Assembly (NCBI GenBank): GCA_029948255.1
Contig: JALIZF010001873.1
Span: forward strand, 965,001-1,029,000
DNA from: Telmatactis stephensoni
Taxonomy: Eukaryota; Cnidaria; Anthozoa; Actiniaria; Isophelliidae
Reading direction: 5' to 3'
Length of the DNA: 64,000 bases
In this document: positions 47,401 to 59,886 of the stretch, in pieces
Position numbering within the stretch: the stretch's first letter is position 1
Layout: the number at the start of each line of letters is the position of its first letter
The notes under the pieces: model-generated
The model's database searches: none
Seen by the model: only the letters and a program-made list of their open reading frames with translations
What the model was told of the DNA's origin: nothing
Translations under genes and position numbers: made by a program

Positions 47401-50400
47401 TCATTAAAAAGAAGGTAGAAGTAGTAAACCTGGTACGTTTGCGCCAAGAATGAAGGTGGCCTTATTTAGACAAAATTCAGTTTATAAAAGAAAGTTCGGC
47501 GGAGTATTCCCGAAAAAAATTTTGCGGAGCTCTGTTAATTCTTCAAGGGGGATTTGCAAGCTATTTGAACTGAAGCTAGCCAAAGAATATGACCTATTTG
47601 TGGTTTGAATTAAAGTTTCGCGGTGAGTCTTACCTTCTTCGTTTCACCCCTCACTGCATCTACAAGTTGAGTCTCAAAGGCGGATATAGTTTCTTCCGCT
47701 TCTTCCAAAGACTTTGTTGTGGAGTTTGAACTGCTCGTCCCCGGAACTGCCAAACTTCCCTGGTGCTGATTCGCAAATGGCGCTATAGTATGCTTAAAAA
47801 ACGCAACCACCTCATCATCACTGACGCTTGATGTAAGTTCTTGCATCTGACAGTAAATTAAATATGATCAAAATTAGTAACATTGCAGTATTTACAATGT
47901 TTTAACGAAGTTGAGAACCATATATTAGAAAAAATGATAAACTGTTTAGATCTATGATTCGATATAGCTAGACTCTTTAGTGTTTTACTCTAAGTCGATT
48001 CGGAACACTACAGGCATGGCTTACCTTTCTGGCAACTAGCAGTCCGCAAGCCCACATCTTGGCAAATCGTGCGCTTATACCCAAATTGGAATTCACAACG
48101 GAAAGACACTCCTGATAAAACTCTTTACCAGGAGATGACAGTGCCCATTGACCAATGCGTATAACTTCTCCAATAACAGAGGAAACCAGGGGCAGAACAG
48201 CCTCGAAAGTTTGATTCCACTCGCTTTCTTGCCCTGCTGTCGTTATGCGCTCAGTCCTTTCAAAGGGGATTAGCAGCACTCTTGCAAGTAGCCTGTTATT
48301 AATATTTAGCAATAAGACTATAAGTTCGAGTTTTCTATGAGTTCATAGAATGTCAGCGAGGGACTTTGCGCCAAGTTGACTGTTTGACAAATAGAAACCG
48401 AGAGTGAGTAGCCTGATTGTTAAAATAATCACGAGTTTGACATCTCAGTCTGTTAGTTATGCGTTTACTCCTAGACATTTTATTCGTATGGTTTTACTAT
48501 ACAGTCACCTGGAAACCGCACTGTAAAAGGGTATTGAAGGGTAGACCGTATCCGTATGCATGAGATCATGGGGGGCCGATATTTTTCTAGCATTGCCCAA
48601 TGCAATATTCTAATGTATTGCAATAAAAAGCGGACGAGTACTTTACCTTTCCCTAACGGGTTTTTTAAGCCACTCCAAAACATGATCGTTGGCTGTAAAC
48701 AGCGGACAACTTTTGGGTCGCCAGCTTCCTGTGCAATTCATGCTCGACCCTGCATTAAAAAACATCTTTGCAGCGTCGCCAACCTCCTGAGGTCTAGTTG
48801 GGTCGTCCACAACGTAACCAAGGGTTGTCTGTGAAGCTACTCGAGAACTAACCTTTGAATCAATTAAAAAGAAGAAAACGTCAAACTTACTTAAAGGTTA
48901 GTAATCAATGCAATTTAAGATGTTTATACAACGAAAATACATTTGATTTAGTCAAACACTAGTCACAATTACAAATAGATATACATAGATAGTCTCCTTC
49001 GCAGCCGTTATTAGTCTAGTTCCCATTCCCCTACGGTCCACTCCCGCCACCAGTCTAATACATAGAGGGCCAAGTTAAAACGTCAGAATTCTATGTATTG
49101 CTTATCATATCATGATCAAAAAAATCAAGCGCCGTTGTGATTCAACTGTGATAAATTGAATAAGTATGCTCGTTTTTTTCAAAATTATCGGGTTGTTCAC
49201 TTTGCATGGTTGGATGTCCATTGCAACAACACCTAGCAAAGAGAAGTTATAGAACAAAAAACAATGCAAGTATGCTGTTTGTTACCTTTTCTGATATTGA
49301 TGAAAAGAAAAGACGTTTCCATCCTCCGGTAGCTGCAAGAGCCACTTTTGCTGCAGTGGACTTTCCACAGTCTTGTCCCCCAATAGCTATTGGTAGTGGG
49401 CAAGAACCAGCGATTTGTTGCCACTGTTAAAAATAAAAATACAAACTGAAAATAAATGAAGTCGATTCAAAATTTTCAACATCGTTTTCACAAATAGATT
49501 CAAGATTCAAAATTCTTTTATTAGGAAGAAGGAAAGAAAGAAAGAGGAAAGAAAGAAAGGAAAGAAGTAAAAAGAAAGAAAGAAAGAAAGAAAGAAAAAA
49601 AGAAATGAAACATTGCATATGTGGAAGGAAACAGAAGGAATTGTGTGGTATTCATTTCACGTGCTTTCAGTATTGAGCCGTACCCATTGTTTAGTAAAGT
49701 ACAATTTTGGAAATTAAAACCAGGTACATTGGCAAAGTTTTCCTCCTTCAACAAAGAACAGTGCTTTCTATTCTTCAGCTCACACACTTCAACTCCGGTT
49801 AATCTTCAAATTTTAATTCAGTGCTTCTGATTTATGTTATAATATGTAGCAGGTACTAAAAAATCCAACTCGACTCTCAAAGAGTATCCGTGGTGTGTGC
49901 TATGACAAATCATTCACTTACCACATCATAATTTGCAACCAAGGCACTCATTGTAACAGTGAAAAACGTTGCCATAAAGTTGTCATTGTTGTCTGTGTTC
50001 TCGGTATTTGTTATCGGTATTTGGTCATCCACAGCCGGCACATCGCTAAAAAGGACGTCGTAAGCCAGTCTTAAATCGATCTGGTTTTGCATTGCAGTCG
50101 ATAGTGTCCCTTTTAGCAAGTGACATATCAAGTCAAAATAGGTGGAGGTGAGAGGCATCTTTATTTGGGCAGCTCTGTCTTCATTGGCTAATTCGTCTGG
50201 AGAAGCTGGATCATTGACGAGATGGCTTATCCAGACGAACCCCAGATCCTCGGGGTCGACAAGCTCGCCTGATTCATCTATGGCCGTGTGGCGGTTGAGC
50301 GCCCATACTTTCCTCTTTGTGGCAGGGTGCTCATTGAGGCCGATGCAATAAACCGCCCTCGGGACCTCTGTTGGCATGTTTACCTCCCGTTCCATTTTGG

Positions 50401-53400
50401 ATAGAAGGGCATCCAGCATGTTGCCATTCATTTGCAGGGTCAGGCGTATTGCAAACGAGTCGTTGCTGCTGCCTCTATTCATCGCTGCAACAAACTCCTC
50501 AACTTTTGGCTTCCCCATTCGACTTTGAGGGTAGAAGAATCGTCTGAAAATGATTTATTATAAAAAAATACAAGTTACTGATTGCTGCGATATCGCCTCT
50601 CGGTAAATAGGCTGAGCTGGACCACCTGTATAAACAACAAATATTTGTTTAAAATAAAATAAATAAAAAATAAATTGCGTGACAAAAAAGGCCATATTCT
50701 TAAATACTTATGACTAAAAAGTCTCGATGTTCACTGGGAGAGGATTCCTCCATTTTCCTGCATAAATATTATGTTTGCAAGTGGTACTTCTATTCATTTT
50801 TCAAATTGTTAGAACGGAATGGTTAGAGCACAAACTTCTCTATCACGGTATTTTTTCAAATGACCTTAATTTACGTTAGGTAAAAAAAGGTAAAAAAGTT
50901 ACACAAATAATCAAGCTACTATGACGATATGTAAAGTGGAGATCTCCATACAACGAGCAAAATTTAATATACATTGAAACGGGCTTGTTTTTTGATCGAC
51001 TTCAGCTTTAGTTGACTAAAAATTTATAAATGAATCAATACTGTATAAGGCTCAAACTGAGACTTCAACATTGTAAAACAAAAACGAAAGATGAAAAAAG
51101 GGAAACCCTATTTAAGGTTTGAGAACCTAAACAATATATTTATTGTACATTTCTTTTTTCATTTTACTAGATGTACTGAATGTATAGCTATTTCCAAAAA
51201 GGTAGACGGGGCGAATGGCGAATGGCAATCGGCGATTGTTGATTGCACGACCGAAAGGAAATATAGGATAATAAGAATTGCTTCATTTTCATTACTTAGA
51301 TGCCCAAGCAATACCGGTTCCATGCGCTGACCACACTTTCGGTCGTCTGTGCGATCGCCAATCGCCGATAGCCATTCGCCGTTCGCCCTATCAACCGTTT
51401 TATAGCTATACCTTGTAAGCTTCTGAAAGGTGGGACTAATGCAATATTACAGCTGTAAAGGATGGCTTTAGGTGTAATTGACTTTTGTCTAGTTTCTTAT
51501 CTGCTGATATTTGACTTCGTTGTCATTCACAGTTTACGAAAAAACAATGCTTGAGAGAAAAGCGTTTCGGAACTACGGTAAAATATTCCGGCTTGGAGAT
51601 GATTCTGACTGAAAATAAAGTTACAAACAAATCTAATGACTAGCCGTTCGGCTAGCAGAAAGTGTATTTGAGAAAGTGAAGCGCTACGAGCTGTTTAAGT
51701 ATTATTCATAAGGTTTTGTTTATTGTTGTTCACTTTATAAAAATGAAAGGCAGCGGCGTTTGCAATTCCAAGACTTCAAACGTTCCTATATTTTAAAAAC
51801 TGGCGAACAGGTCAGTATTGTGAAATACAAATTATCTCGTTATCACGATATCAGATAAAAAACTAGACAAAGTCAATTAAAGTCGGCCTTCCTGGCTATA
51901 GTGCAATATTACAGCTAAAACAAGAGATTTATAGCTTGTCCGGTCTGCACACGAGTGCACAGCTGTAGGTCTGCCTGCTTCATGCCATACTGACGGATGG
52001 CTTTAGGTGTAATTGACTTTTGTCCGGTTTCTTATCTGATATCACGATGATGTCTATACTTTTAGACCTCGTTGTCATTCACAGTTTATGAAAAAACAAT
52101 GCTTGAGAGAAAAGCGTTTCGGAACTACGGTAAAATATTCTTGAAGAAGTATATGATTCTGACTGAAAATAAAGTTACCAAAAAAAAAAAAAAAAAAATG
52201 ACTAGCAGAAAGTGAAGTGCTGCAAGCTGTTTAAGTATTATTCAATAGGTTTTGTTTATTGTTGTTCACTTTATAAAAATGAAAGGCAGCGGCGTTTGCA
52301 ATTCCAAGACTTCAAACGTTCCTATATTTTAAAGACTGGCGAACAGGTCAGTATTGTGAAATACAAATTATCTCGTTATCACAATATCAGATAAAAAACT
52401 AGACAAAGTCAATTAAAGTCGGCTTTCCTGGCTACAGCCCTGTTTTTAATAGCATTAAGCATTCAGACCTACAACTACGTTTCTGTTTAAAACAAACAAA
52501 AAAGAAAGCATCGATGTTGGTCAATCTGAATCTGGTGAAATAAAACATAAATAAATTGCTTTTGTCTTCTTTGATCAAAATACGAAAAAGTAATTATACC
52601 TCAGTCAAGCATCATAACTCTTGTTTAGTTGTAACATTGCACTAGTCACACCTTTTAGTCGAGAAACTCAAAAGATATATACAAATGCAGTAAAATAGAA
52701 AAGAAATACAATATCAAAATAAAACGATATCTAATTTGTATCATGGACGTGTTTTGGTATTGTCCGCTTCCGTCCATCGTCCATAAATCAAGCATTTTTA
52801 GAACATGCCAAGGAGCTAGTTTTTTTGCAGACTGAGGACGGACCCCGACCGGGCATGGGATCCTGATCGAAAAACTCCTGCATGGCATCGACTGATAAGA
52901 TTGCAAATTTTGAACGCAGCTGGGCTGAAATCTGGAAAGTCCGGCAAATCAAGCCAACGCAAATCAAAGTGTAATTCATCAAAACTTATTGCGTGTGCGA
53001 ATGTACAGTTTTATCAGAGATTAGGGAGATTACATAATGGTTTCTGAGTAGGCGCCTACCCATAATTGGTTGCACGAGATACTATTTACCCTGGGCATTA
53101 ACTGAAAGGCCGTAGGCTATTGTTTATATACTTGTACTTGTTATGGCTTGCCTGTGGCTCCACGTGTACAAAGAACATTTCAGAATAAAGTATTGCCAAA
53201 AATATATTTGATTTGAATGTGAATCGACAAAAGGAATTGAATAAAATGAAGTATATATTACTAGAACCACTTTGCTGATTGTTAAAGTGGAAAATAATTA
53301 TTACTGAAAACTTTAGTTGATCAGGTATTAGAAAATGCGTCTATGATTTCCGTTTTTTGTTTAGCAGAATCAGTACGTAGTGCGCATTACACGCATAAAG

Positions 53401-53590
53401 AAATACGAACATAATATACCAACCTTTCGCTGCCATCTTGGTGTTTGGCCACCGCAAGATAACCGCTCATTTTTCCAGCCAAAACTGGCATCAACAGCTT
53501 AAAAGTACAATTTGAGAGGACTTGATAAGTACTGCCCCGTTTCGTAACGTAGCAGCCATCTCTTTCTTCGATTGCATTACATGCGTTCAT
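44484..53590 (-). CDS. Predicted P-loop NTPase with C-terminal PHD finger (11 exons)
   Basis: Coding exons on the minus strand: 53590-53424, 50543-49922, 49423-49286, 48828-48647, 48292-48025, 47846-47634, 46928-46766, 46640-46518, 45850-45368, 45177-45133, 44656-44484. All junctions are GT/AG, every phase agrees, and the sum is 2577 nt or 858 residues plus stop. Walker A is at 278-285 (GGQDCGKS), a Walker B-like GYVVDDP at 313-319, a sensor-like SCPLFTAND shortly after, and RVLLIPFERTER at the start of exon 5. This arrangement suggests a helicase-like or D5/DUF927-like ATPase; the exact family is unsure. Residues ~630-780 are eight 17-residue acidic repeats. The last 44 residues form a PHD-like zinc finger (C815, C818, C829, C834, H839, C842, C852, C855) ending three residues before the stop. 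I start at the ATG at 53590, which has A at -3; an upstream in-frame ATG is less likely. The long first intron holds a tandemly duplicated MITE. Confidence 0.78.
45425..45836 (-). repeat. 51 bp coding minisatellite
   Basis: About eight copies of a 51 bp unit encoding MEVQTEIGIESGVEKRE, near-identical at the DNA level except the outer copies, inside one exon of the PHD/NTPase gene. Unit length is a multiple of three, so copy-number change keeps the frame. The tract is acidic and probably an extended linker or helix. Confidence 0.92.
49527..49610. repeat. (GAAA)n microsatellite in intron
   Basis: GAAAGAAAG-type tract within the intron between the second and third coding exons of the PHD/NTPase gene. 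Confidence 0.9.
51201..51395. mobile_element. ~195 bp MITE in the first intron
   Basis: The left end GGGGCGAATGGCGAATGGCA and ATCGGCGATTG, with CACGACCGAAAG, is mirrored by CTTTCGGTCGTCTG and CAATCGCCGATAGCCATTCG on the right. The ends contain short GCGAATGGC direct repeats. Confidence 0.8.
51460..52436. mobile_element. Two tandem copies of a ~440 bp MITE
   Basis: Positions 51460-51900 and 51995-52436 are highly similar direct copies. Each begins GGCTTTAGGTGTAATTGAC and TTTTGTCTAGTTTCTTATCTG and ends with the imperfect complement (CAGATAAAAAACTAGACAAA and GTCAATTAAAGTCGGC). So each copy is itself a terminal-inverted-repeat element, and the 95 bp between contains diverged flank. The second copy has a 19 bp poly-A insertion near 52180. 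Confidence 0.82.
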
Positions 53591-53883
53591 TTTGGAGAAG
53601 ATGGTAGAAGAACAGAAGATAATAGAATGACGACTCAAAGCAAGTGATAACTCAAAGTACTCTCTTCAAGATCTTTTAATGTTTGATACTTGATATTACT
53701 CTAAATCGGCCCGTAATTGGAAGATCTGGACAGTCAAAAACATCTCATTCCCACGTCTCCGGTGCCGTATAGACAAAAATAATTAAACGATTAGCACCTA
53801 GTAACTGCAATCAACTAATATCTAGTAACTACAGTCAAACTGAGACTAGCTTTATATGCCTTGTCGTGTACTCGATCTCAGTC
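53591..53883. promoter_or_regulatory. Putative bidirectional promoter
   Basis: A 293 bp interval separates the start codon of the minus-strand NTPase/PHD gene (53590) from that of the plus-strand F-box gene (53884). Any promoters and 5' leaders of both must fit in or overlap it unless further 5' exons exist. No strong TATA element was fixed. Direct repeats of a CTAGTAACTGCAATCA / CTAGTAACTACAGTCA unit lie at about 53798-53838. Confidence 0.5.
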
Positions 53884-54711
53884 ATGAATGTATTCCTTCC
53901 GATTGAAATATGGCTTCAGATAATGGAGTTTCTGTCTTGGAGACAAAAGTTGGCACTGCGTCTGGTGTGCAAACAGTGGTATGCATTATTGTCGGACATC
54001 GCAGTGTTCAAAAAGTTAGACTTGGTCAATTCCGACATTGAGAGCAAAACACTGAGAAACCTTCTTCTGCTTTTCGGTCATAATGTGAAGCATCTGAATC
54101 TCTTCAATTGTTTCAATTCCTCTGACGATCTTTTCAAGCAAGTTGGAGAGAGAAGTAATTTGATTCAGCTGAGAAGTCTGTGCTTGTCATACACTAGCGT
54201 TGGAACTGACACTTTCACGGCAATTTTAAATGGCATACCAAACCTCCAAAACCTGGACATTAGAGGGACTGAATTGCATTATACTGCAGCAAGAGCTATA
54301 GCCGAGCAACCGCTCAAATTGCTCGCCCTTCCAGACGCCCATAGATGGCCTGATAAATGCGTTACATCTTTGTTTGAATCTCTGGAAACATTAACAACAC
54401 TCTTTGTTGGAAAAATGCTTTCTCTGGATAACCTGTTTTTGATTTTCAGTAACCGCTTATTACGCAACATCAAGACCCTTGCAATTGACTGTCTAGACGA
54501 CGAAGATATGGAAACCGTTTTAGAGCGAGTCGGTGATTGCCCTATAAAAGTAAAAGTACTTTGTTTGTGCAACAGTTATGTGGGATCAAAAACTAAACAA
54601 ATTTTAGCTTCACATCAAATTTCGTTATGCAAGGGCAACATACAAGCGCACTATCACACAAAGGAGGAGGACAAATTTTTATCGTCATGGTGGTCATCAG
54701 AGGACATATAA
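53884..54711 (+). CDS. F-box protein with leucine-rich region, single exon
   Basis: Predicted 275 residues. The N-terminus MNVFLPIEIWLQIMEF followed by LALRLVCKQWYALL (residues ~5-40) is a clear F-box, the SKP1-binding part of SCF ubiquitin ligases. The rest shows leucine-rich-repeat spacing (NLRNL-like LRNLLLLF, VKHLNLFNC, LRSLCLSYTSV, LQNLDIRGT, IKTLAIDCLDDED), so it should act as a substrate-recognition subunit. I start at the ATG at 53884; the frame is open a few codons upstream but without another ATG. It is divergent from the NTPase/PHD gene and convergent with the KDZ-like gene. It could be an ordinary host gene, an intronless retrocopy, or cargo of a larger element; the sequence does not decide. 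Confidence 0.88.
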   Translation: MNVFLPIEIWLQIMEFLSWRQKLALRLVCKQWYALLSDIAVFKKLDLVNSDIESKTLRNLLLLFGHNVKHLNLFNCFNSSDDLFKQVGERSNLIQLRSLCLSYTSVGTDTFTAILNGIPNLQNLDIRGTELHYTAARAIAEQPLKLLALPDAHRWPDKCVTSLFESLETLTTLFVGKMLSLDNLFLIFSNRLLRNIKTLAIDCLDDEDMETVLERVGDCPIKVKVLCLCNSYVGSKTKQILASHQISLCKGNIQAHYHTKEEDKFLSSWWSSEDI

Positions 54712-55377
54712 CGAGGGAGCTTTCAAGCCATTCACGTTTAGCTCGCAAACAAAGCACTATTGCCAAAATGGCATAGTTTAAACGGATCATTATTCACGAT
54801 CCGTTTAATTAAGATTTGAATAATGATTTATTTTCCCGCTACATTTTTTAACAAAAATTTCTTTTTTACAATTATTCATCAAATTTAGAATTACTATTGA
54901 CAAATGGCGATTTTGAAAAATGCAAGTGAAAAGATCGGTAACCGTACATGGAATAGATTTATGGTTGGTCAATAAGAAAAAAAAAGAAAAAGCATTTCTT
55001 TAAACAACAGACAGTCTTTATAAAAAAAACTGTTAACAATAATAAATAGTAAATCAGAATCAGTATTTAATATAGAAAAAACGTTTAATCTTAATCATAG
55101 CAATTTAATTATTAACAGTTTTCTATTTTCAATATTCATATATTTTTAAAATTGTTTGTAATCTATTATATATATATATATATGATTATGTAAATATTCT
55201 TGATATAATATTTTGGAAAAGATGGTGTAATTATTGGGTTCAATACTATATATACATATCATTGTATAAACGTTCATTATTACATTATTCAATTTTTCTT
55301 TTCAGTTTTGAGCTCTTCAACAATAAACCTTTTAGCTTAACTTGCATTATGACTTCATGAGCAAAACGAGTCCGTAC
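54712..55377. other. AT-rich convergent intergenic region
   Basis: Lies between the stops of the F-box gene (+) and the KDZ-like gene (-). Includes a short TA run (55171-55183), and AATAAA-like sequences on both strands could serve as polyadenylation signals. No coding sequence. Confidence 0.5.
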
Positions 55378-58300
55378 CTAGCTATCGCTAACGGTTTCTC
55401 TACCCATAGCCTTTGGAAGTACCGGATTACAATTATCGCGGTAACATTTTGCGGTGTACGCGTTTCTCCGTACGACCATTCGGTGATAGAAAAACAAAGA
55501 TCTGTTCTTGGGCATAGCACAGAAAATTTTTTTAAACCTCGCGGCCCAAACAAAGGTTTGCTCTGCAACAGGCGTGTTCAGTTGTGGAAACTTTTCCTTG
55601 AGAGGCTCAGCACTGTAGTTTTGTTTACAATGGCGTCCCTTGTGGTTTTTCATATGGAGCCTATCAATAACTTTTGTTATCTTAAGCCACATTTGGTCAA
55701 ATGGTGGTTCAAGCGGGAGTGGTTTTTTGGCCACTTTTAACCTATCTAGGTTGCACATGTTATCATATGACAACAAAAACTCTTCCCAGCCACTTTCAGG
55801 AATATCTTTTAACTTATCAAGAAGGAAGTCTAACGTGAGAATAAATACTTGTCCAGGGCCTTCAGACCTGTTATATAAAACAAACACGATAGACAATTAG
55901 CCAGGAGTGAAAAACAGTTTTGTATGTCAATTAGGTCGTAGTACACAAGTACACAACTCAGATTCCGTCCACACGTATTCGTTTTGAAATGAAAACGCAT
56001 AGAAGTATTTGCTTCCACACGAATCCAGTGACCGTTCTCGAATCGTTTTAGGGCCGTCCACATGAACATATTTTCTTTTGAAAACGAATACTTTTCGAAA
56101 ACACTAAACAATGGTGAACGCTTCATTGAACAACCATTTTCGAAAGTATATATGCGTTTTCGGATGTCCACACGAACTCGAGACGTATCCACTTTGGAGA
56201 GCGTTTTCAGCAGTAAATTGTTCGCGACACTTGAATTTCGTAATTTTTTAATCGAAATTCGCTAAATTAACATGTCACGAAAATTTCATGTCATAGCGTT
56301 CATAACTTACACATATAGAGGATTCCATTTATCGATATGACCTCCTCCTCTAACAAAATGGAAAAGTCCTCGGGACCACTTGCGAAGAGACTTTTGCTTG
56401 TCACCCGTCTCTTTGTTACAAGGAACACTTGATTCCTCGGGATCATCTACTATGCCACTGATTATGTCTTTATGGTTGATAAAGAATTTTTCAGTTCCTG
56501 CAAGATACACAAGCAAAGCATTTACCTTGTAATAATATATTGAATATTTTAGTTGCTATCGAAACCGTACCAGGATGTTAATAAAGTAATGAAGGGAAAT
56601 AAGGGTTTTTTGGTTCAGATTTGGAGGCCATACATTTAGAAATGAAACATATTGCAGAATGATATTGAAAGAAATTAAAGTTAAGCTTTTTTGGCTCTCG
56701 GCAATGGCCGTAACTGACTAAAAGAAGCTACAAATGCAGTAAACAAATAATGCGTCTGATCCTTCTTTTTAATTCTTATAAAAAATATATAATCTAACCT
56801 TGCTCCTTAGGAACGGTCGAATGAGTAGAGTTCGCCTCCGGTAACGCTGCAGCCACCTCGTCGATTTTCTCGACATCTTGCAAAGTCAGGCTTTTGGGCT
56901 CTTCTTCTATAAATAATACAATGAATATTTAGACGACCCGTTGATAAAACATATCGATCGGTAACTTATCAACCTTATTTGGTTCAAAACCATACAGACA
57001 AACACTCCCTTCTAGACATTTCGCTATTACCGAAAACGGAACAAATACGGCCTTAAACTCTAAATGCTATAATGCCAACACGAGGAACATAAAATTACTG
57101 AGATACTATTCCCCTATAAGCCTTTACCTTAATAACGTTTCATACCTCTATCTATACCAGAATCCTCTTCAATAATCTTTCATATTCAAAATTAAAATGC
57201 CCTGGAGAATACAAATACTATATTCTTAAATTGATGAACAATAGATACTCCAAAAGGATTGTGGTACAAAGAGAGGTATGAAACGTCATATTGCGTGCTA
57301 AAGGCTTATTGAGGAATCTTGCATGCATACCCGCGCTTTCCCGAAAGCTGCATTTACAATGATATTTTATGTCTGTGCAAACAATTACTGAAATTCTATA
57401 ATGCTGCTTCTGATATCAAGCCGTTTAGCTGACTTGAACACACGGGACTCTCGTGAGTAGGTGAACCCTCAAAAGGACTTGACAGTGAATTCGAGTTGCT
57501 TCATTTTTTAAATCCCGAACAAAGAAATGTTCATCATAATAATAATGTCATACAATAGTAAGATAACAGCGATATTTAAAACATATTTTGCATTACACTG
57601 CTTCTCTCAGTTATCAAGGAAACGAATGAAAATCTAGTTGGTTTGAACGTCGATTTGAACCTGGTGGTTTGTGCTTTTACAGAAAAAACATTTTTTTTTA
57701 TTGAGTAAAACCTGCCTAATTCTTACCATTTCGTATTAAAGTAAAGCGAGGAGCTAGAAACATTGCTTAGATTTGGTCAACATAATAATCCTTTATTTGT
57801 TTAAGCAGGTTGGATATCTGGCAGCTTTCGCTGATGTGGACCTGCTGCCCCTCACACTCACTACCACTACATTTCTTATTTTAGCACACAACACTCAACT
57901 CACATGTTGATTTTTATGGAGGGAGGAAAACCGGAGAACCCGGAGAAAAACCCTCGCGGCAAGGGAGAGAACAACACATCAAACAAACTCAATTCACATC
58001 TGGTCACAGCGACGCTCGAACCAGCGAACCCTTGACCGCTAGACCACAGTGGTGAAAGACGACGCGTTAACAGCGTACGCCACCCATGCCACCCCTTCAA
58101 AACTATATTCAAAGAACTCAAACCGTAAGTAAGACCCTATGATTATTCCTGAGAGGTAATTTCCAACGGATTTCCCTACCCAGATATTGTAAATGTTGAT
58201 TGCATAAGGTATTTCATCTTATCACATGTCACTAGAAGTCATGGCTTACGTGTGACCTACAGGCTAAGTACACGTGAACCAGATCGTGACTTCTTGACTG

Positions 58301-59134
58301 AGTCTATTCTTAGATCTAATGGGATCAACAGGATTATAACACTTAATACCAACCGGATCAAAACACTTAAGATTGTTGCTAGGTAACACTTATTTAAGAA
58401 CTTACTAACCGTCTGTTAAATTGGAAATGTTGCAGTAGTCACTAACGAATTTCCTCAAGTTAGTTGGGACCCCATGGCGTTTGGCTAGTTTTACATGATC
58501 AACACAAAAAGCGCTATTCTGTGACTCGGGCTCGCGAGTACACACGCGTGGATAGTTTACAGGGACTACGGTTGTACCACATGCTGGCGATTTAACGGGG
58601 TACATGCAGTGCGGATGACGAAGCTTCCATATTCCGTCCATAGATACAAAGTTCAAGCAACCTGAAACAAAATTATTTAAACCAACATATCACCCAAACT
58701 GATACTATAATACTAACTGTGACAAAAAAAATAAGAGACACGAAAAGGTACTTATGTAGTTAAAAATAATCTGAAACGAATTTGAGCTGCCCTAATAATT
58801 TAGTAGAAATATACGTACCCCTTTTCTTACACAACTCTGAGCAATCTTCAGGTTTATGTGAATAAAGTTCGCCTCTCCTCAGTGTATCAATATGGCACAT
58901 AAGTTCGTCGATGGACTGGTCTGTTTTGCCCTTAAATCTCCAGCTTATCTTTCTCTCTCGAAGTTCAGATTCGAGTTCAGACCAGTAAAACGCTTTAGAA
59001 GTTATGCGTCTATCCAGAACCAAACTAGTTTCCCCATAGCCTGTGGAAAAGGGAAGTATTAATCATATAGCGCTTACGTGGTATAATTTTGTGAAATGAT
59101 GTAAAAAAAGAAGCTTAACATGATACCACCGCGT

Positions 59135-59194
<60 letters not shown>

Positions 59195-59838
59195 AGAAGG
59201 AGAGTCAGTCAGTCAGAGTCAGTCACGTACGAAAAGTCATTTCTTGAGATTGAAAACATTCTTACTATAGTTGCAATTTTACCACTGTGTGAGAACCAAA
59301 ACAGGCAGCCGCTCGCGGTCACTGCAGCATGCGCGCGATCAAAGCATGCTAAAGTTATTTGCAATGCAGTAGAATATGCACACGTATTCAAATTCAACTC
59401 ACCCGAGGAGAGAGGGTGTTTCTGAAATCCAGCAACGTGGGCATTCCTTGTATCCTCTGTGCTTTCTTTGTAAGCTTCCGTAAAGCCTTCAAATGACACC
59501 CAAGAATGGTTACTGCAAGAAACAATATCGATCAGGGTTCTCTTATTTTGTACTAGAAACCAATTTTAAAACTTCCGTAAGCGTAAATAATAACAATAAA
59601 GAAAACAACAACAATAACAACAACAAATAACAAGAACAATGACAATAACAGTAACTAACAATAACAATAATAACAACAACAACAATAATACTAATAATAA
59701 TTAAAAATATTATTTTATAAATTATGGAAATAATTCTTTATTCATCATAAAACAATTGTAAACATAATAATATTAAAAAATACTGCATATTGGATCATTT
59801 AATTATCTATTTCTAAGTCATTGTTCCTAATATTTACA

Positions 59839-59886
<48 letters not shown>

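Noticed and set aside
52655..52982. Possible extra exon of the NTPase/PHD gene
   Set aside because: Minus frames here lack matching splice sites and phase, and joining exon one directly to exon two already preserves the frame.
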